This document shows, in pieces, positions 8,080 to 15,599 of a DNA stretch of 64,000 nt. Under the pieces are notes generated by a model, which saw nothing but the letters and a program-made list of their open reading frames with translations, did not search any database and was not told where the DNA came from. Each line of letters opens with the position of its first letter. Position 1 is the stretch's first letter. The position numbers were made by a program, and so were the translations under genes. The DNA is taken from the NCBI RefSeq assembly GCF_000337135.1, contig NZ_AOIN01000096.1, positions 68,098-132,097 on the forward strand, written 5' to 3'. Origin of the DNA: Natrialba chahannaoensis JCM 10990. GTDB lineage: Archaea; Halobacteriota; Halobacteria; Halobacteriales; Natrialbaceae.

Positions 8080-9573
8080 TCACTCGAGTTCAGCTCGCAG
8101 CAACTGGTTCACGTCACCCGGATCTGCACTGCCGCCGGTCTTTTGCATCACCTGGCCGACGAGGAAGTTGATCGCGCCGTCGTCACCCGACTCGTAGTCC
8201 GCCACCGCGTCGGAATTTTCGTCGATTGCCTCGACGACCGCCTGTTGGACTTTGTCCTCGTCTGTTTTGCCGAGTCCTTCCTCGGCGACGACCTCGTCCG
8301 GCGTGCGCCCGTCGTCCAGCATCGAGCGCAGCACGGTCTCGCGGGCGTTCTTCGCCGTAATCTCGTCCGTCGCGACGAGTTCGACGAGTCGGGTGACCTC
8401 GTCGAGACGGCTTTCAATCTCAGTAATCTCCATGTCGCGGTAGTTGAGTTCGCCGAGCAAGTTGTCCGCAACCCACGTCGCGGCCAGATCCGGGTCGAAC
8501 TCGCTCGCAACGTCCTCGTAGAAGTCAGCCACCTGCTTCGTCGAGGTGAGCTTCGAGGCAGCCTCCTCACTCAGACTGTATTCGTCCTGGAAGCGCTCAC
8601 GACGGGCCGACGGAAGCTCCGGAATCGAAATCTCGCCCTTCCAATGAGAGACCCGCAGCGGCGGCAGATCTGCCTCCTCGAAATACCGGTAGTCCTTCTC
8701 TTCTTCCTTCGAACGCATCGAGACCGTAATTCCACGGGACTCGTCCCAGTGGCGTGTCTCCTGCTCGACCGCGCGGCCGCGCTGGATGGCGTTCTTCTGT
8801 CGCGTCTCCTCATAGGCAAGCGCCTTCTCCGCACCCTTGTGACTCGAGATGTTCTTGACCTCCGTGCGGTTCGCGGCCGCCAGTGCCTCTTCACCGATCT
8901 CGGTCACGTCGTCGCTCTCGATTTCGTCCTCTGGAATGATCGAGAGGTTCGCGTCGATCCGGAGGCTGCCGTCGCGTTCTGCGTCGAAGACACCGAGGTA
9001 CTCGAGTACCTCCTCGAGTTCGGCCAAAAAGGCGCGGACCTCGCCGGGGCTGCGGAAGTCGGGGGCGGTGACGACTTCCATGAGAGGTGTGCCGGCGCGG
9101 TTGTAGTTGACGAGCGTGTAGTCGGCGGAGTCGATGCCGCCACCGCCGCCGACGTGCTGGAGGCTGCCGGGGTCCTCTTCTAAGTGTGCCCGTTCGATGG
9201 TCACGGTTCGGCGCTCGCCCTCGACGGAGATTTCGAGGTCGCCGTCGGCGCAGATCGGTTCGTCGTACTGCGTGATCTGGAAGTTCTTGGGCAGGTCGGG
9301 GTAGTAGTAGTTCTTCCGGTGGAAGCGGGTCTCTTCGGGGATATCAGCGTCGATGGCCTTGCCGATTTTGACGGCGGCTTCGACGGCACCCTCGTTCAGC
9401 ACCGGCAGCGCGCCGGGGAGGCCGAGACAGACGGGGCAGACGTTCTCGTTCGGTTCGTCGGTCTGGTCCGTCGAGCAGCCACAGAAGATCTTCGTGTCGG
9501 TTTCCAACTGGACGTGGACCTCGAGCCCGATGACGGTTACGAGGTCGCCCTGCTGGACGGTCTGGGCAGTCAT
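8080..9573 (-). CDS. gatB: Aspartyl/glutamyl-tRNA amidotransferase subunit B
   Basis: 497 residues, full length for GatB. It binds misacylated Asp-tRNA(Asn)/Glu-tRNA(Gln) and, with GatA and GatC, amidates them using glutamine-derived ammonia. Diagnostic features: GLEVHVQLETDTKIFCGC near the start, the zinc pair ENVCPVCLGLPGALP, KNYYYPDLPKNFQITQYD, and a C-terminal GatB/YqeY domain ending VGQVMQKTGGSADPGDVNQLL. The ATG at 9573 (MTAQTVQQ) is favoured over the frame opening at 9633 because a TATA-like gctttacc lies about 30 bases upstream on the minus strand, giving a leaderless message. gatA and gatC are not in this window. Confidence 0.97.
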   Translation of the reverse strand: MTAQTVQQGDLVTVIGLEVHVQLETDTKIFCGCSTDQTDEPNENVCPVCLGLPGALPVLNEGAVEAAVKIGKAIDADIPEETRFHRKNYYYPDLPKNFQITQYDEPICADGDLEISVEGERRTVTIERAHLEEDPGSLQHVGGGGGIDSADYTLVNYNRAGTPLMEVVTAPDFRSPGEVRAFLAELEEVLEYLGVFDAERDGSLRIDANLSIIPEDEIESDDVTEIGEEALAAANRTEVKNISSHKGAEKALAYEETRQKNAIQRGRAVEQETRHWDESRGITVSMRSKEEEKDYRYFEEADLPPLRVSHWKGEISIPELPSARRERFQDEYSLSEEAASKLTSTKQVADFYEDVASEFDPDLAATWVADNLLGELNYRDMEITEIESRLDEVTRLVELVATDEITAKNARETVLRSMLDDGRTPDEVVAEEGLGKTDEDKVQQAVVEAIDENSDAVADYESGDDGAINFLVGQVMQKTGGSADPGDVNQLLRAELE

Positions 9574-9766
9574 TGAGCCACGATTCGGCCCGGTGGGGGT
9601 AAAGCGTAACGGGATAGCGCTCCCGCCACTCATGCATTCAATCGGTACCGATCCCTGGTTATCAACACTAACCGTGAGAACCCGGCTGTTGCCCGGCTAA
9701 TCCTCCCACGCCACCGTCTAGTTAGTGTGGTTTGAGAAGTGAGCAGGTCGTAGAGTCGGTTTACTC
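9574..9766. other. Intergenic edge of the accessory island
   Basis: 193 bases between gatB and the first IS remnant. The gatB side holds its promoter. From about 9711 (ccaccgtctagttag) the sequence resembles the left end of the IS copy at 11693 (a shared gtctag followed by a gag.aGTGAGCAGGT-like stretch), marking the likely junction between chromosome and island. No gene is visible. Confidence 0.6.
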
Positions 9767-10300
9767 ATGCAGCTCGCAGACCTGTTCAGTGGGTGTTCTG
9801 CGGCGGAATTTGATGAAGCTTGGGAACGCGAGCGGACGGCGACACTCGTCAGGGTGTTCACCGCCCGTCTCCACGCAACTGGTTGTTCGCTCCGAAGGAC
9901 ACAAGCGGTTCTTCGCTTGACCGGCGTTGAACGCTCTCATCAAGCGGTCTGTCAGTGGAGTACATTGGCTGGCTGACAGCGTTCCAGACCCGCCGATATC
10001 GAAGCCATCGCGGGTCGCGGTTGATGAGACCGATGTCAAGATTAACGGCGACTGGTCTTGGGTGTATGCTGCAATAGGCCTTGACTCACGGATGATTCTT
10101 GATGTTGAGGTCTTCGAACGACGAGGCACGGATCCTGCTGCTTTCCTGCATCGATTAACCGAGAAACACGATCTCTCCGAGGCAGCGTTTCTGGTCGATG
10201 GCTACGATATCTGACTTCCCTCTCCCGATTAGGGTTGAGCAGTCAACTCGATTATGCTGAGAGAAACCTAATCGAAAAACTGGCATTCCAATGGCGATAG
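9767..10300 (+). pseudogene. IS6-family-like transposase remnant, frameshifted
   Basis: Degenerate transposase of a short haloarchaeal DDE family that I place with IS6. The reading moves between frames: MQLADLFSGCSAAEFDEAW to a stop at 9974, then from about 9927 in another frame HWLADSVPDPPISKPSRVAVDETDVKINGDWSWVYAAI with FLHRLTEKHDLSEAAFLVDG and a premature stop near 10214. A trailing fragment QLDYAERNLIEK is recognisable near 10240-10275. The first Asp of the triad (VDET) and the middle Asp (VDGY) survive, but the last catalytic region is lost. A sister remnant lies at 11747, also on the plus strand. Non-functional as it stands. Confidence 0.75.
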
Positions 10301-10644
10301 CTGTTTTGGCCGAGCGCTCAAACAGTTCGCGGCGTTCACCGACTAACTTCCCGGGATAGATATATTGTACCAGATTCAGTAAAAGAAGGACTCTAACCCG
10401 AATTCTGCCCACCGTATCTACCGACTGTTACATCGCTCCGATACTTTACCCATGGCTCGTTCGACCGCGCTGGAGGTTTACGAGACTTGCTGTTGGTCAA
10501 GCGCACGTTCTACGCATGTCATTGTTGTTTGTGCCCATTTTCTCAGATACGCCACATTTAGTTATCTTTCAATACTAAGGTCAACCCCCCAAAGAATAAA
10601 ATGAATGATTAGTAGGGCATAAATGGATAGAAAATAACCCTCAT
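10301..10644. other. AT-rich non-coding stretch upstream of the hydrolase gene
   Basis: Markedly AT-rich compared with the chromosome, especially 10560-10644 (runs such as agaataaaatgaatgatta and ggatagaaaataaccc), which can serve as promoter for the gene starting at 10645. The part around 10405-10500 could translate as HRIYRLLHRSDTLPMARST, which may be an old transposase fragment, but I cannot assign it. No intact gene. Confidence 0.55.
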
Positions 10645-11625
10645 ATGAATATGAAACTCAATAATATATCACGTCGAAAGATGCTGAAAACCATTGGCAC
10701 CAGTATTGGAATTGGTGTCACTGGAACAGAATTTACTGGCCAAGTCAGTACAGAATTAGAAACGGAAGATATCACAATCGAACTTAATGATAGTGATAGT
10801 GATCTCCGTGGTGAAGAAGAACACTGTGCAGTTAGTGAGGATATATTAGACACCCTCAACCGAAATGAGGGAGAACAGCTTCGGGTAGGGTGCGATAACT
10901 GTGCAGACTATCACTCAGGACTATACACTATTTCAAAAAGGATCGATATTTCGAACACCGTCGAAATGAGTCGTGATGCCATGGACCGTATGGGTTTTAG
11001 CGATGGTGATGAAGGCTGGGCGAAAAGAATTGGACCTCATCCCGATATCGATTCAATTGAAGAAGCTGACAATAACGATGAATACTGTGAAATTCTTGAG
11101 GACGATGGGGAAGAAGACCGTCTTGTTGCTACCGCAGTACACGGCGGCTGGATGGAGTACCCGACGCACAAGCAATCAGAGTACGTAGCTGACGAACTCG
11201 ATGTGACTGAATGGACGTGTCCCGGCTTCAGCAGCGGAGGTGGGGCATTTGATCGATGGCATATTACATCAACTGACGTTCATCCCGATTCGTTTCCGGA
11301 ACTCGGTAAAATTGCAGACCGAGGATTCGAACACTGTGTCAGTTTTCATGGGTTCTCAGAAGATGGAATCGCGGTTGGTGGCGACGCAGATAAGGCTGAC
11401 AGGGAAGAGATGCGAGATACAATCAACGCGTACGTCGGTGATGATTACGACGTGTATCTCGCCGATCCAGACGGCCCGTACGCAGCCAATTCGCCAGAGA
11501 ACTTCTGCAACTGGCTCACCAAGGACGACAATGGCATCCAGTTGGAGGTCGAGTGGGACGCACGTCAGGACGACTGGGACACGATTTCAGAGGCGGCCGT
11601 GGACTTTTATGACGTCCGCATATAA
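10645..11625 (+). CDS. Secreted poly-gamma-glutamate hydrolase-like protein (PF05908-type)
   Basis: 326 residues. The N-terminus is a twin-arginine signal (ISRRKMLKTIGTSIGIGV), so the protein is exported folded. The mature part is strongly acidic. It carries the zinc-peptidase-like pattern of phage/Bacillus poly-gamma-glutamate hydrolases: VATAVHGGWMEYPT (His and Glu ligands, about residue 165-178) and later CVSFHGFSEDGIAVGG (third His), with a preceding HSGLYTISKRIDIS. Predicted role: cleaving gamma-linked polyglutamate outside the cell. Base use is unlike its neighbours (26 G/C of 60 at 10681-10740), and it lies between two IS6-like remnants, so recent transfer is likely. Family assignment is from motif memory, not a search. 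Confidence 0.75.
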   Translation: MNMKLNNISRRKMLKTIGTSIGIGVTGTEFTGQVSTELETEDITIELNDSDSDLRGEEEHCAVSEDILDTLNRNEGEQLRVGCDNCADYHSGLYTISKRIDISNTVEMSRDAMDRMGFSDGDEGWAKRIGPHPDIDSIEEADNNDEYCEILEDDGEEDRLVATAVHGGWMEYPTHKQSEYVADELDVTEWTCPGFSSGGGAFDRWHITSTDVHPDSFPELGKIADRGFEHCVSFHGFSEDGIAVGGDADKADREEMRDTINAYVGDDYDVYLADPDGPYAANSPENFCNWLTKDDNGIQLEVEWDARQDDWDTISEAAVDFYDVRI

Positions 11626-11692
11626 CATGAATGATACGAACAATAATACCACCGTCTAAGAAAGTCTGCTGTGCCGTTGATCGATATCCAAA

Positions 11693-12288
11693 GGCACTGT
11701 CTAGATGAGAGTTTGAGGACTGAGCAGGTGGTAGCGAGAAGTGCTCATGCAACTCGCCAACCTGCTCAGAGAGACCGTAGACGTGGATTGTGATGAGGTT
11801 CGGGGGAACGAGCGCATCCCGACACCCGTTAGGGTGTTCGGGGTGCGTCTGCCTTCGATGTGATTGTTGGTTCGAGAGGTTGTTGCAGTACTCGAATTAC
11901 TCGGTGTTGACCGTTCTCACGGCGCAATTTGGAACAGGACGCACACACTGTCGGCGGGTCGCGGTCGATGAGAAGCAGATTGAGGTGGACGGTGAGTAAA
12001 AGTGTTTGTACGCCGCGATCGATACAGAGTCGAAGCTTTGGCTGGAAATCGACGTCTTCAGCCGGCACGGGACCAATCCTGCGGCGGCGTTCCTGCACCG
12101 ACTCACCGAAAAACACGATATCGACAAGACAGAATTTCTCGTCGATGCTGGCGGTTATCTGGCTGCCCTTGCTCGTCACGAATTGAGTGGTCACCTCGAC
12201 TACAGCGACTGAAACCACGTCGAAAAGTGGCTTCAGACTGTCTCAATGCTGATCGACCGCTTTCACTCGTTCTGGTGGGGCAGTCCAA
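11693..12288 (+). pseudogene. Second IS6-family-like element remnant
   Basis: The left end resembles an IS terminus (ggcactgtctag at 11693-11704). The degraded transposase begins at ATG 11747 (MQLANLLRETVD) and is broken by several stops and frame changes. Recognisable pieces are LLGVDRSHGAIWN, KCLYAAIDTESKLWLEIDVF, FLHRLTEKHDIDKTEFLVDAGGYL and a final EKWLQTVSMLIDRFHSFWWG, after which the expected last 40-50 residues are missing. It parallels the remnant at 9767 but is not identical, so the copies diverged before or after insertion. Its right edge runs into the stop codon of the lipoprotein gene at 12289. Confidence 0.75.
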
Positions 12289-12759
12289 CTAGGTGTTAGA
12301 ACCAGCCGGGACTGCTAGTACACTTGCTTGCTTAAATTCGATATAGCGATCACTAGTCTCGCGTTCGGCTCGAACTTCGATGAATAATTCGTCAGAGGCA
12401 GTCTCACTCGCTCCGCAGTCGGGATAGTACTGGTAGGTCGCTCTCGTCGCTGGCGCGTTGTCGAGGTGAACCCGAACGAGATACCGGTCACTCTCTAGGA
12501 GATCCTCCTCGGTGTGCTGATCCGCGACACGGTCCTCGGGCGGCGTCTCGAGCTCGTACTGTTCTCGGAGCACGACGGCATCGCTGTGCTGGTCGGTGTC
12601 GGCTTGAAGAATTTCGACAGCGAACGTGTTCGGATCAGAGTCGAAGTTCAGGAAGTTCAGCGTGAGATATTCGGGGTCGGAGCGCAGGACGGTACAACCA
12701 GCGAGTGCCGTCGTACTCAGCGTGGCACCGAGTGCGAGTGTTTGTCGTCGAGAGAGCAT
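12289..12759 (-). CDS. Tat-exported lipoprotein, function unknown
   Basis: 156 residues. It begins MLSRRQTLALGATLSTTALAGC: twin arginines, a hydrophobic stretch and a lipobox (LAGC), so a lipid-anchored extracellular protein. The mature domain is acidic and beta-rich in appearance, with LTLNFLNFDSDPNTFAVEIL and a late YYPDCG, similar in style to small haloarchaeal cupredoxin-like or immunoglobulin-like lipoproteins, but no family is certain. The ATG at 12759 is chosen because the signal peptide starts there; the frame is open to 12810. Its stop codon abuts the decayed IS element, so the extreme C-terminus may have been altered by the insertion. Confidence 0.75.
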   Translation of the reverse strand: MLSRRQTLALGATLSTTALAGCTVLRSDPEYLTLNFLNFDSDPNTFAVEILQADTDQHSDAVVLREQYELETPPEDRVADQHTEEDLLESDRYLVRVHLDNAPATRATYQYYPDCGASETASDELFIEVRAERETSDRYIEFKQASVLAVPAGSNT

Positions 12760-12865
12760 CGTCACCTGTCGATTCAGAAACAACTGATTTAGTTGTTGTC
12801 GATGGAGCAATGGGAGAACGACGGCCTGAATCGATACGACAAACTGTACCGCGAATGAGGGTCGC

Positions 12866-14938
12866 TCAGCGAGCGGACTCGAGTGCAGTCAGTGCGTCCG
12901 GGTTTTCGATGCTGCTCATGTCGCCGAGTTCTTCACCAGTATATGTCGCCTCGATAGCGCGGCGAATGATCTTGCCCGATTGCGTTTTCGGGAACTCGTC
13001 GACAAAGAGGATTTCGCGCGGACGGAACGGCTTGCCGAGTTCCTCGCCGACCTGCCCCCGGAGCTCGTCGCGGAGGTTGTCGGTTTCGTCGACGCTGTCC
13101 TCGAGGATGACGTAGGTGACGACGGCGGTGCCGGTGGTGTCGTCCGGCGCGCCGATGGCGGCGGCCTGGTTGACCGCGTCGTGGTCGATGAGCGCGCCCT
13201 CGACTTCGGCGGGGCCGACCTTGCGGCCGGCGACGTTCAGCGCGTCGTCGGCGCGGCCGTGGAGGAACCAGAACCCGTCCTCGTCTTTCTGGGCCCAGTC
13301 GCCGTGGTCCCACATCGGCGGCTCCTCGAACGTCGACCAGTACTCGTTCAGGTAGCGTTCGTCACCCGACCAGAGCGACTTGGTCATCGAGGGACAGGAG
13401 TCGCGGGCAACGAGGAAGCCGCGTTCGTGCTCGTCCGTGACAGATTCACCGGCGGAGTCGACGATGTCGATATCCATACCAATACCCGGCCCGCCGAGCG
13501 TGCAGGGTTTGAGTGGCTCGGTCGGCATCGGCATCAGGAAGCAGCCACAGATTTCGGTCCCGCCGGAGATGTTGATGATCGGGCACTCGCCGCCGCCAAC
13601 GTTCTCGTAGAACCAGCGCCAGGATTCGGGGTCCCAGGGCTCTCCGGTCGAACCGAGGATGCGCAGCGAGGAGAGGTCGTGACCCTCTAGCCGCTCGTCT
13701 CCGTGCTTTCGCAGGGCACGGATCGCGGTCGGCGAGATGCCGAACTGAGTGAGTTTGTGGCGGTCGATCATCTCCCAGAAGCGGTCCGGCTCGGGGTGGT
13801 CGGGTGCGCCCTCGTACATGAAGACGGTGCCGCCGAAGGTATGGGTCCCAATGAGGGTCCACGGCCCCATCATCCAGCCGATATCCGACACCCAGAAGAA
13901 TCGGTCCGCGGGCTTCAGGTCCATCCCGAAGTAAACCTCCTTGGCACACTGGACCTGGACGCCAGCGTGGGTGTGAACGATGCCCTTCGGTTTGCCGGTG
14001 GTGCCGGAGGAGTACAGCAGCATAGACTCCTGACTCGAGGGAACCGATTTCGTCTCGTACTCGTCGGACTGCGGATCAACGGCGTCGGCCCACCACTGGT
14101 CACGCTCGTCGTTCCACGGAATCTCGTGCTCGCTGGTGTCTTCGCTCGCACCGAGGCGGTCGAAGACGATGGTGTCCTCGACGTAGCCCGCCTCCTCGAT
14201 CGCGTCGTCTGCTGCGCCCTTGAGGTAAACCGGGTCGCCGCGGCGATAGAAGCCGTCGCCCGTGAAGAGGACGGAGCACTCTGAATCCGCGATGCGGGTC
14301 GCCGCAGCGTCGACGCCGAAGCCCGAGAAGATCGGGACCGCGATCGCACCGACCTTGAAACAGCCATAGAGGATCGAGACGACCTCCGGCACCATCGGCA
14401 TGTAGAGCCCGACCGTATCGCCCGTTTCGATGCCGCGCTGTTCCAGCGCGTTCGCGACCTGGTTCGACTGCCGGCGGAGTTCGTGGTACGTAACCTCCCG
14501 CACGTTGCCGTCTTCGCCTTCCCAGATGGTTGCAACCTTGTTTCGGCGCTCCTCGTCGATGGCGGCGTGGCGATCGACCACGTTGTGTGCCACGTTGAGC
14601 TCACCACCCGGGTACCAGTCGGTGAACTGCGGCCCATCGCGGCTCACGGTTTCACCGTTCGCGTTTTCCGGGGCACGTTGTGCTCCGCTGTCGTCTCGGA
14701 CGGCGTTGTAGTCCTCGTAGAACTCGATGTCTAGGTAGTCGACGATTTCGTCCCAGAACCAGTCGATGCCGCTTTCAGGCTCCGCTTCGAGGTCGGTCGT
14801 CGTCCGCTCGATCAGCTCCTCATACCCCCCGATCCCGTAGGCCTGCATGAACTCGGCGACGTTCGTCTCGTCGACGAACTCCTGGCTAGGTTCGTGGACG
14901 ATTTCGTCGACATCGTCGAGGCTCGTGTTCGCTGTCAT
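12866..14938 (-). CDS. AMP-forming acyl-CoA synthetase (acetyl-CoA synthetase-like)
   Basis: 690-residue adenylate-forming enzyme that activates a short-chain acid to its acyl-AMP and then its acyl-CoA. Motifs: P-loop-like LLYSSGTTGKPKGIVHTHAG, FFWVSDIGWMMGPWTLIG, LGSTGEPWDPESWRWF, hinge GRADDALNVAGRKVGPAEVEG, and the acetylatable Lys in KTQSGKIIRRA. The N-terminal domain (WFWDEIVDYLDIEFYEDY, FTDWYPGGELN) follows the acetyl-CoA/propionyl-CoA synthetase layout, so acetate or propionate is the likely substrate. ATG 14938 (MTANTS) is preferred to the frame opening at 14956. It is divergent from the smc-associated cluster. Confidence 0.92.
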   Translation of the reverse strand: MTANTSLDDVDEIVHEPSQEFVDETNVAEFMQAYGIGGYEELIERTTTDLEAEPESGIDWFWDEIVDYLDIEFYEDYNAVRDDSGAQRAPENANGETVSRDGPQFTDWYPGGELNVAHNVVDRHAAIDEERRNKVATIWEGEDGNVREVTYHELRRQSNQVANALEQRGIETGDTVGLYMPMVPEVVSILYGCFKVGAIAVPIFSGFGVDAAATRIADSECSVLFTGDGFYRRGDPVYLKGAADDAIEEAGYVEDTIVFDRLGASEDTSEHEIPWNDERDQWWADAVDPQSDEYETKSVPSSQESMLLYSSGTTGKPKGIVHTHAGVQVQCAKEVYFGMDLKPADRFFWVSDIGWMMGPWTLIGTHTFGGTVFMYEGAPDHPEPDRFWEMIDRHKLTQFGISPTAIRALRKHGDERLEGHDLSSLRILGSTGEPWDPESWRWFYENVGGGECPIINISGGTEICGCFLMPMPTEPLKPCTLGGPGIGMDIDIVDSAGESVTDEHERGFLVARDSCPSMTKSLWSGDERYLNEYWSTFEEPPMWDHGDWAQKDEDGFWFLHGRADDALNVAGRKVGPAEVEGALIDHDAVNQAAAIGAPDDTTGTAVVTYVILEDSVDETDNLRDELRGQVGEELGKPFRPREILFVDEFPKTQSGKIIRRAIEATYTGEELGDMSSIENPDALTALESAR

Positions 14939-15120
14939 CGTAATCGTGACTCTCACTCGTACGTTCTCGTCACCACCCTATCAAACAACAGGTCGTCTCG
15001 CCACTCCCGGCGTACAGCAGCGAGCGCTCCTGACTGTGTCGTTGCATTTCAGGCCAGAGTTGTTCGTAACTCTCGGGCTCGCAGCAACGTGCCAAAATAT
15101 GAAAGTGTGTCTGACGTACG

Positions 15121-15126
15121 TTTATG
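15121..15126 (+). promoter_or_regulatory. TATA box for the coiled-coil/smc/scpA cluster
   Basis: TTTATG (context cgtttatgtgc) centred 27 bases before the ATG at 15151, the classic haloarchaeal leaderless arrangement. This suggests the short coiled-coil gene starts the transcript and may be co-transcribed with smc (131-base gap) and scpA (overlapping). Confidence 0.6.
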
Positions 15127-15150
15127 TGCCAGGCAACAGGCCTAGAACGT

Positions 15151-15468
15151 ATGTCGAACAATCGCGTCGAGCAGCTCGAATCGACGGTCGCCGAACTCGA
15201 GTCGACCGTAGAGGGACTGACCGACGAACTTATCGAAGCCAAAGAGCGAATTCGCGTTCTCGAAGCCGAACTCGATACGGAGACGCCGACGCGCGTTCCC
15301 GAGCGCCGCCAGAACGAGACGGGAACGAGTGAGATCGAAGGGACGCCTGAAGCTGCACCGGAAGAAGTCGAAGAGGCGACGGCGGACGCCGACACCAGCG
15401 CGGCGGAGGACGCCCAGTCCGGTGACGAAGCGGAAGACTCAGGTAGCGACGATATTATTGTCGCATAA
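15151..15468 (+). CDS. Short coiled-coil protein upstream of smc (DUF7518-like)
   Basis: 105 residues. The first 45 form a strong heptad coiled coil (MSNNRVEQLESTVAELEST, then VEGLTDELIEAKERIRVLEA). The rest is an acidic, Ala/Glu-rich disordered tail ending SGSDDIIVA. ATG 15151 is fixed by a TATA box 27 bases upstream; the frame is open to 15124, but that would start inside the promoter. It sits directly upstream of smc on the same strand, and I recall the same arrangement in other haloarchaea, so a role in SMC assembly or chromosome structure is a reasonable inference. The biochemical function is unknown. Confidence 0.82.
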   Translation: MSNNRVEQLESTVAELESTVEGLTDELIEAKERIRVLEAELDTETPTRVPERRQNETGTSEIEGTPEAAPEEVEEATADADTSAAEDAQSGDEAEDSGSDDIIVA

Positions 15469-15599
15469 CTGCACGGCGTACGGCGTCTCGCAGTCGGAGA
15501 CCAGTAACTGAGGGCGGCCGCTTGTCGGCCGACTCGACCGCCAACGCATTGGTCGTCTCCGATTGCGAGCCCCGACGGCACGGAGGGCCCGGACAACAA

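Larger units (their letters stand above)
9711..11658. repeat. 10-base direct repeat flanking the island core
   Basis: The sequence ccaccgtcta occurs at 9711-9720, just before the first IS6-like remnant, and again at 11649-11658, just after the poly-gamma-glutamate hydrolase-like gene. The two copies bracket a lower-GC segment. It could be a target-site duplication of a composite insertion, or part of a degenerate IS end, since the second IS copy starts with the related ggcactgtctag at 11693. Coordinates span both copies. Confidence 0.45.

Noticed and set aside
8143..9183. A long open frame (346 codons) antisense to gatB.
   Set aside because: High-GC shadow; the sense strand carries the complete conserved gatB.
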